Shown here piece after piece: positions 15,440 to 19,245 of a stretch of DNA of 19,245 nt; positions within the stretch are counted from its first letter, which is position 1; each line of letters starts with the position of its first letter. The DNA lies in assembly GCA_039180865.1 (NCBI GenBank), contig JBCDCZ010000056.1, positions 1 through 19,245 of the forward strand. Direction: 5' to 3'. Source of the stretch: JBCDCU01 sp039180865 (lineage in GTDB: Bacteria; Pseudomonadota; Alphaproteobacteria; Rhizobiales; JACESI01). The translations under genes and the position numbers were made by a program. The notes under the pieces were generated by a model that was given only the letters and a program-made list of their open reading frames with translations, did no database searches and had not been told where the DNA came from.

Positions 15440-16747
15440 TTACTCGTCTGATGAGGAAGGGGCCGATGACGGCGCAGCCCTGTGGCGGGCATAGCGTTCA
15501 TGGGCGCTTGCAAATTCGTGCGAGGCCATGGCGGCAACAATCGAGATTTCACCGCAAAGGCATAGCGCTGCGGTCACTTCAGCAAAGGCAGACCGGTGAC
15601 CCGCGCCCTGAAGACCCATAATGCGCAATCCGGCGGACTGACTTGGAAGGCCGGTGCCGCCGCCAACGGTGCCGACCAGAAGATTGGGCATGGTGACGGA
15701 AACGAAAAGCGCACCGTTGCGGTCTTCCATCCGCGTAAAACCGACGGCTGACTCCGAGACACAGGCCGCATCCTGACCGGTTGCGATATAAAGCGCTGCA
15801 AGCCCGTTTGCAAAATGCGCCTGGGCACCGAGCTGACCGGACAAGAGCGCACCGAGACCGGCAATCCGGCTATAATCCATCATCTGGGAAATCGTTGTAT
15901 TGAGCCTCGTTTCAACGATCTCGGCCGGGATTGTCACGCTTGCCGTCACCGTCGCACCGCGCCCGGTCAAAAGCCCCAGAAACGAGGCTTTCTTATCACC
16001 TGAATAATTGCCTTCCACATACCAGTTTTCCGGCTTTATCGGGCAATGTTCCTCAATGTAATGGCAAAGCGCATGGGTTGCGATCGTCACCATATTCTGG
16101 CCCGACGCGTCACCGGTGCGATAGCGGCACAAGAGAAAGCAGACATCATTATCCATCGTCGGTTCGATGGAAATGAGCGTTACGTGATTGGTCGTTGCCT
16201 CCGCCGCTTTTTGAAGCGCTTCGGCGTTTTCGATAATCCAGTTGATGAAGATTCCCGTGTCGGCAACACTTGGAAACTTGAAGGCGGGCGTGCGCATGAC
16301 GCCGTCATAGGTGAGCGCTGCCGTGACACCACCAGCCGCACCCACCACATCCGCCCCGCGCGCATAGGAGGCGACAAGGGCGGCTTCAGTGGTTGCGAGC
16401 GGTACAAGATAATCACCGCTAGCGTTCAGGCCATTGATGCGGAGCGGCCCGACGAGACCCATCGGCACTTTCACCGTCCCGATCAGGTTTTCGATATTGG
16501 CGCCATAGCTCTCGACGCTTTCAAGCGTATCGGTATCAAGGATCATGTCGCGGTCGGCCTCGGTCGCGTCGCTATCGGCGAGGATCCGTTCCCAGAAGCG
16601 CAGCGCGGATTTTGCGTTGGCCCTGCGAGACGGGCGCAGGCGCTTGACCGGATGATCCTTCGCCTGAAGCTGCTCGGTGACGGTTTCCGATGTGTAGCGG
16701 GCGCGAAGCCGCTCCATCAGTTTTAAAGTATGAAATGGTATAATCAT
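15440..16747 (-). CDS. HMG-CoA reductase, class I type
   Basis: This 435-residue soluble enzyme would reduce 3-hydroxy-3-methylglutaryl-CoA to mevalonate with NAD(P)H. All four catalytic residues are present: Glu121 (ATTEAALVAS), Lys252 (SGDKKASFLG), Asp326 (ATGQDAACVS) and His416 (SAHERYARHR). Motifs are of the eukaryotic/archaeal class I kind: ENLIGTVKVPMGLVGPL (86-102), RYRTGDASGQNMV (208-220) and GTVGGGTGLPSQ (359-370). There is no N-terminal membrane domain. It begins at the ATG at 16747, with GGGG about 8 nt upstream, and opens the seven-gene operon. No other mevalonate-pathway enzyme is encoded in the window, and most alphaproteobacteria use the MEP route, so mevalonate may be a dedicated precursor here. 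Confidence 0.93.
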   Translation of the reverse strand: MIIPFHTLKLMERLRARYTSETVTEQLQAKDHPVKRLRPSRRANAKSALRFWERILADSDATEADRDMILDTDTLESVESYGANIENLIGTVKVPMGLVGPLRINGLNASGDYLVPLATTEAALVASYARGADVVGAAGGVTAALTYDGVMRTPAFKFPSVADTGIFINWIIENAEALQKAAEATTNHVTLISIEPTMDNDVCFLLCRYRTGDASGQNMVTIATHALCHYIEEHCPIKPENWYVEGNYSGDKKASFLGLLTGRGATVTASVTIPAEIVETRLNTTISQMMDYSRIAGLGALLSGQLGAQAHFANGLAALYIATGQDAACVSESAVGFTRMEDRNGALFVSVTMPNLLVGTVGGGTGLPSQSAGLRIMGLQGAGHRSAFAEVTAALCLCGEISIVAAMASHEFASAHERYARHRAAPSSAPSSSDE

Positions 16748-16787
16748 GCATAGCCCCGTTAATGACCCTGATGATAGACACGAGAAG

Positions 16788-16835
16788 GATATATTTTCGT
16801 TAAATGGACATCGTTAATTTCGAGAATCGTTAAAT
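16788..16835 (-). promoter_or_regulatory. Candidate promoter and repeated operator upstream of the HMG-CoA reductase operon
   Basis: In the AT-rich gap 16748-16964, three near-identical direct repeats occur on the + strand: TCGTTAAAT at 16797-16805, TCGTTAATT at 16811-16819 and TCGTTAAAT at 16827-16835 (start spacing 14 and 16 bp). A fourth weaker CGTTAAT lies at 16757-16763. On the minus strand a possible -35 TTAACG (16817-16812) and -10 TATATC (16793-16788) are separated by 18 bp, so the repeats would overlap the promoter of the seven-gene operon. The repeats are seen; promoter and operator function are inferred. Confidence 0.4.
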
Positions 16836-16964
16836 TGAATGACATTTATGAGCGAGGGCGCGATGCGCGGATTTAAATTATGACGATCATCCCGATTGTT
16901 TTTACCGCACTTTTTGGTTGGCTATTCGACTGCCCGCCAAAACTAAACGCGTGAGGCCCTGGAG

Positions 16965-17996
16965 TTGGCGATCCGTACCAAACCGCCTTTTTTGACCGGC
17001 GTTACGTATTGGACGGTTACCACCGTGCGGTTCTGCGTCACCGGCCTCTTCATTCTGACGACGCTGTTTTTTGCGTTCGCAATGCATTATTGGCTTGGCT
17101 GGCCGGACTGGGTGCGGAGCTATGGCAGCATCGCATTTGCAATTCTGTTGCTCGGCGCATGGTTCGCGCCGCTTTGGAACCGGATCATGCGCCGCGGCCT
17201 TTGCCTTGTGCTCCTGATCCTTCTTGGAACGGCCTATCAGGCGAAAACTCCAGTTGAGCAGGGCTGGGTGCCGCTCCATCAGGAAAAGGTAAGCCCGCAG
17301 ATCACCGGGAGCACGGCGACGATCGTCAACTTTCGCGACGCGCTCCATTCTGCGGGAAAGGCGTCGACGCCGCGATGGACAACCGCTGAATTCGATCTCG
17401 ACCGGCTCGTCTCCGCAGAAGTGATCCTGCAACCTTTCGGGGCATCGAAAGCAACCGAACATGTGCTTTTGTCTTTCCGTTTCGAGGATGGCCGCCACAT
17501 TGCCGTTTCCATGGAAGCGCGCCGCACGAGTTGGGAGAGTTTCGACGCGCTAGCGGGGTTTTTCCGTCACGATCAGATCTATCCGGTGATTGGAACTGAA
17601 CGCGATCTGCTCTGGAAGCGGCTTGCACGCACCGAGCCTTTTGAGATGAAGCTCTTTCCCCTGAAAGCACCACCGGACCAGTTGAGGATCTATTTCCGGC
17701 GCATCCTGGACTTCGCAAGTGACCTCAAACGGACCCCGGAATTCTATTCGACGCTGACCGAAAGCTGCATGACGACATTGATCAAGCTTGCGCCGGAAGT
17801 CTTCGATGCTGTGCCCTGGTACGATTACAGGCGATGGGTGCCCGGCTATTCTCTCGGGCTTTTTCAGGAGCTTGGACTGGTGGACAATTCCATGTCAGAG
17901 GAGGAATTATCTGAGCGCCATAGACTGAAGCGGGATATCCGCGCGCCATCCGAGTTTCCCGATGATGCAAGCTGGAGTGCCTATATCAGGAGTTGA
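16965..17996 (+). CDS. Membrane-anchored DUF4105 (Lnb N-terminal-like) protein
   Basis: This 343-residue protein has three hydrophobic segments near the N-terminus (about 17-42, 50-70 and 76-91) and then a soluble, probably periplasmic, domain. The core ILQPFGASKATEHVLLSFRF with HIAVSMEARRTSWESFDALAGFF and YPVIGTERDLLWKR matches the DUF4105 family, whose fold is related to the N-terminal domain of bifidobacterial lacto-N-biosidase and has a papain-like Cys/His arrangement in some members. Its function is unknown. A TTG start is chosen: TGAGG lies 8 nt upstream, and an in-frame TAA at 16944 limits the extension. It is divergent from the HMG-CoA reductase operon, with no obvious functional link. 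Confidence 0.75.
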   Translation: MAIRTKPPFLTGVTYWTVTTVRFCVTGLFILTTLFFAFAMHYWLGWPDWVRSYGSIAFAILLLGAWFAPLWNRIMRRGLCLVLLILLGTAYQAKTPVEQGWVPLHQEKVSPQITGSTATIVNFRDALHSAGKASTPRWTTAEFDLDRLVSAEVILQPFGASKATEHVLLSFRFEDGRHIAVSMEARRTSWESFDALAGFFRHDQIYPVIGTERDLLWKRLARTEPFEMKLFPLKAPPDQLRIYFRRILDFASDLKRTPEFYSTLTESCMTTLIKLAPEVFDAVPWYDYRRWVPGYSLGLFQELGLVDNSMSEEELSERHRLKRDIRAPSEFPDDASWSAYIRS

Positions 17997-18128
17997 AGGG
18001 CGCTCTGGCCGGGCACAATCTCCAATTTGACGCCTCAAAGTCTCCACCAATCAAGGCAACGCGATTCCATAGAAAACCGCCCATCATCCCGCAGTGCAAA
18101 AATATCTGACTTTTTGCTTGTGTACGTA

Positions 18129-18156
18129 TTGTCGCACCCCTGAGCCCGCCTAAATT
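18129..18156 (+). promoter_or_regulatory. Weak candidate promoter in the 320-nt gap before the lipoprotein gene
   Basis: The gap 17997-18315 contains no convincing gene. TTGTCG (18129-18134) and TAAATT (18151-18156), separated by 16 bp, could be -35 and -10 elements for the lipoprotein gene, leaving a leader of about 150 nt. The leader contains an inverted repeat, GCACGT (18246-18251) and ACGTGC (18255-18260). The match is modest and could be chance. Confidence 0.3.
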
Positions 18157-18315
18157 AGACTAAAGACGTAGGGCGAAAACCGGGGTCGATGTGGCCAGAT
18201 ACGGTTGCGTGCGCGTCAAACGAGCGGGGCAGGGGGTGAAAGCGCGCACGTCTTACGTGCCCTTCCTTGTGCTTTCCTAAGGTCAATCCCGGAGCATAAA
18301 TGGAGAGCGACCCGT

Positions 18316-18909
18316 ATGAAGAAGTCCCTGCTATTTTGCATCATCGCCCTTTTCCTCGCTGCCTGTTCATCGGCAGAAGAGCGTTTCGATGAGATCAGAA
18401 AACAGCCGAATTTCACGTCCTATGAGCGGGTTGTAAAGCAGGAAGCCCGCGCGAACTTCAAATGCCAGGGTTTCGACAGCCGGTCTGAAACCTGCGCCAT
18501 GATCACCGAATTTACCGCCTGGGATGGCCAGAACGCGGAAAAGATCGCCATTCTTGGAAAGCGCGATCCGAACCTTCACGTGACGGCAGTCTTCCTGCGC
18601 CACGACGTGGAAAGCCCGGACGGCTTTAACTGCTATACGAAATCAGTCGTCGATCTCGACGCCTTTGTGGACTTGCCGGAAAACCATCCCGAAGCAGCCC
18701 GCATCAAAGACCGGCTGGCCCAGCGCCGTGGCGCTTTCGAGGAAATCCTGACCATATCCAACGTCGTCTGCGAAGCCTATTTCCGCGACGGCCACGGCTA
18801 CGTGGTGAAAATGTTCACCCCGCAAGGTGAGGAGAATGAGGGCTGGCCCGACCGGACTGTTCTTCTCACAAGCAGACGCTACGATCTGAGGGTCTATAAC
18901 GAATCCTGA
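18316..18909 (+). CDS. Uncharacterised lipoprotein
   Basis: This 197-residue protein begins MKKSLLFCIIALFLAACSS, a lipoprotein signal peptide with lipobox LAAC; Cys17 would be lipidated and Ser18-Ser19 suggests outer-membrane sorting. The mature part is hydrophilic, with Cys residues in NFKCQGFDSRSETCAMIT, FNCYTK and SNVVCEAYF, so one or two disulfides are plausible. I recognise no domain. GGAGAG lies 8 nt before the ATG at 18316. A longer frame runs upstream to 18205 but would bury the signal peptide, so I reject it. A strong intrinsic terminator follows 25 nt after the stop. Confidence 0.8.
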   Translation: MKKSLLFCIIALFLAACSSAEERFDEIRKQPNFTSYERVVKQEARANFKCQGFDSRSETCAMITEFTAWDGQNAEKIAILGKRDPNLHVTAVFLRHDVESPDGFNCYTKSVVDLDAFVDLPENHPEAARIKDRLAQRRGAFEEILTISNVVCEAYFRDGHGYVVKMFTPQGEENEGWPDRTVLLTSRRYDLRVYNES

Positions 18910-18934
18910 TCACGTGCCCCGTGACCGGATTCAA

Positions 18935-18970
18935 AGTCCGTCCCTGTGAAGGGGCGGGCTTTTTCGTTTT
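18935..18970 (+). terminator. Intrinsic terminator of the lipoprotein gene
   Basis: An 11-bp stem, AGTCCGTCCCT (18935-18945) with AGGGGCGGGCT (18950-18960) including two G-T wobbles, closes a GTGA loop and is followed at once by TTTTTCGTTTT. It has the full layout of a Rho-independent terminator on the + strand. Confidence 0.88.
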
Positions 18971-19183
18971 GGCGCCGATCCTTCCTCGTAAATTCACATT
19001 GCCTTACTATATGAGGGGTAACGCGGATCTCACGGCGCTTTGAGTGACGTGCCGCGACACCAAACGTTTCAGTCTGTTCGGAATTTTCATCTTGTTTCTG
19101 GCGCCTGATTGGCCGCATTTGCGCTGATGGGGCGACACTTGAAAACAAAGCTTTCAAGACACGCTTTAAAGGAGAGACTCCGC

Positions 19184-19245
19184 ATGACCCGCAATCTCAT
19201 CACCCGCCGGACCGTTCTTGCCACAGGCGGCGCCGCTCTTGTCAC
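19184..19245 (+). CDS. N-terminus of a protein with a twin-arginine signal (cut by window end)
   Basis: Only 20 codons are visible: MTRNLITRRTVLATGGAALV and one more residue. The pattern TRRTVLATGGAALV matches a twin-arginine (Tat) export signal, so the product is probably a folded periplasmic protein, perhaps a cofactor-containing enzyme. AAAGGAGA at 19168-19175 is a strong ribosome binding site about 8 nt before the ATG. The function cannot be determined. The gap 18971-19183 upstream holds no gene that I can see; its AT-rich TACTATATGA near 19008 could belong to a promoter. Confidence 0.75.
   Translation, partial: MTRNLITRRTVLATGGAALV

Noticed and set aside
7294..16747. Archaeal-type ether-lipid pathway
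   Set aside because: UbiA and the CDP-lipid/prenol-kinase-like protein are suggestive, but there is no glycerol-1-phosphate dehydrogenase or geranylgeranylglyceryl phosphate synthase in the window.
18205..18315. Longer start for the lipoprotein
   Set aside because: It would place 37 residues before a perfect lipoprotein signal peptide, and the ATG at 18316 has its own GGAGAG.
1..19245. Mobile elements, CRISPR arrays, tRNA or rRNA genes
   Set aside because: I saw no transposase, integrase, terminal inverted repeats, regularly spaced repeats of array length, or tRNA-like cloverleaf; short AT-rich repeats are better explained as regulatory.

Overview
This window looks like the chromosome of an alphaproteobacterium, probably of the Hyphomicrobiales (Rhizobiales) type. 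The reasons are an hmu haem-uptake locus, iron-responsive-operator-like motifs (TGA-N9-TCA, the pattern recognised by RirA in rhizobia), CTTGAC-type -35 elements, and protein sequences with an alphaproteobacterial flavour. The assignment is inference; there is no rRNA or marker gene to confirm it.

Left part (1-7246): haem and iron. hmuU (cut by the window edge) and hmuT run leftwards. A TonB-dependent haem receptor with FRAP and PNL motifs runs rightwards from a shared promoter region with one good and one degenerate TGA-N9-TCA box. A convergent Sel1-repeat secreted protein follows. It is divergent from a three-gene unit on the + strand: pseudoazurin, a VOC/glyoxalase-fold protein and the class II fumarase fumC. 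The divergent region holds two perfect TGA-N9-TCA boxes, each overlapping an outward-facing CTTGAC element. Pseudoazurin (copper instead of haem iron) and FumC (iron-free instead of Fe-S fumarase) together suggest an iron-sparing operon under the same control as haem uptake.

Middle part (7294-16747): a tightly packed seven-gene block on the minus strand, with neighbours overlapping or separated by 5 nt at most. In transcription order it encodes a class I-type HMG-CoA reductase, a UbiA-family prenyltransferase, a PEP-synthase/rifampin-phosphotransferase-like protein, a BtaA-like (DUF3419) 3-amino-3-carboxypropyl transferase, a long phytol/dolichol-kinase-like membrane protein, a GNAT acyltransferase interrupted by one in-frame TAA, and an AMP-forming acyl ligase with OleC-like features. 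I do not recognise this set as a described pathway. The most economical reading is synthesis of an unusual isoprenoid-derived polar lipid or a related small molecule. This is the main candidate for an undescribed system.

Right part (16965-19245): a membrane-anchored DUF4105 (Lnb-like) protein, an uncharacterised lipoprotein followed by a strong intrinsic terminator, and the first 20 codons of a protein with a twin-arginine signal. I see no tRNA, rRNA, CRISPR array, insertion sequence or phage gene.
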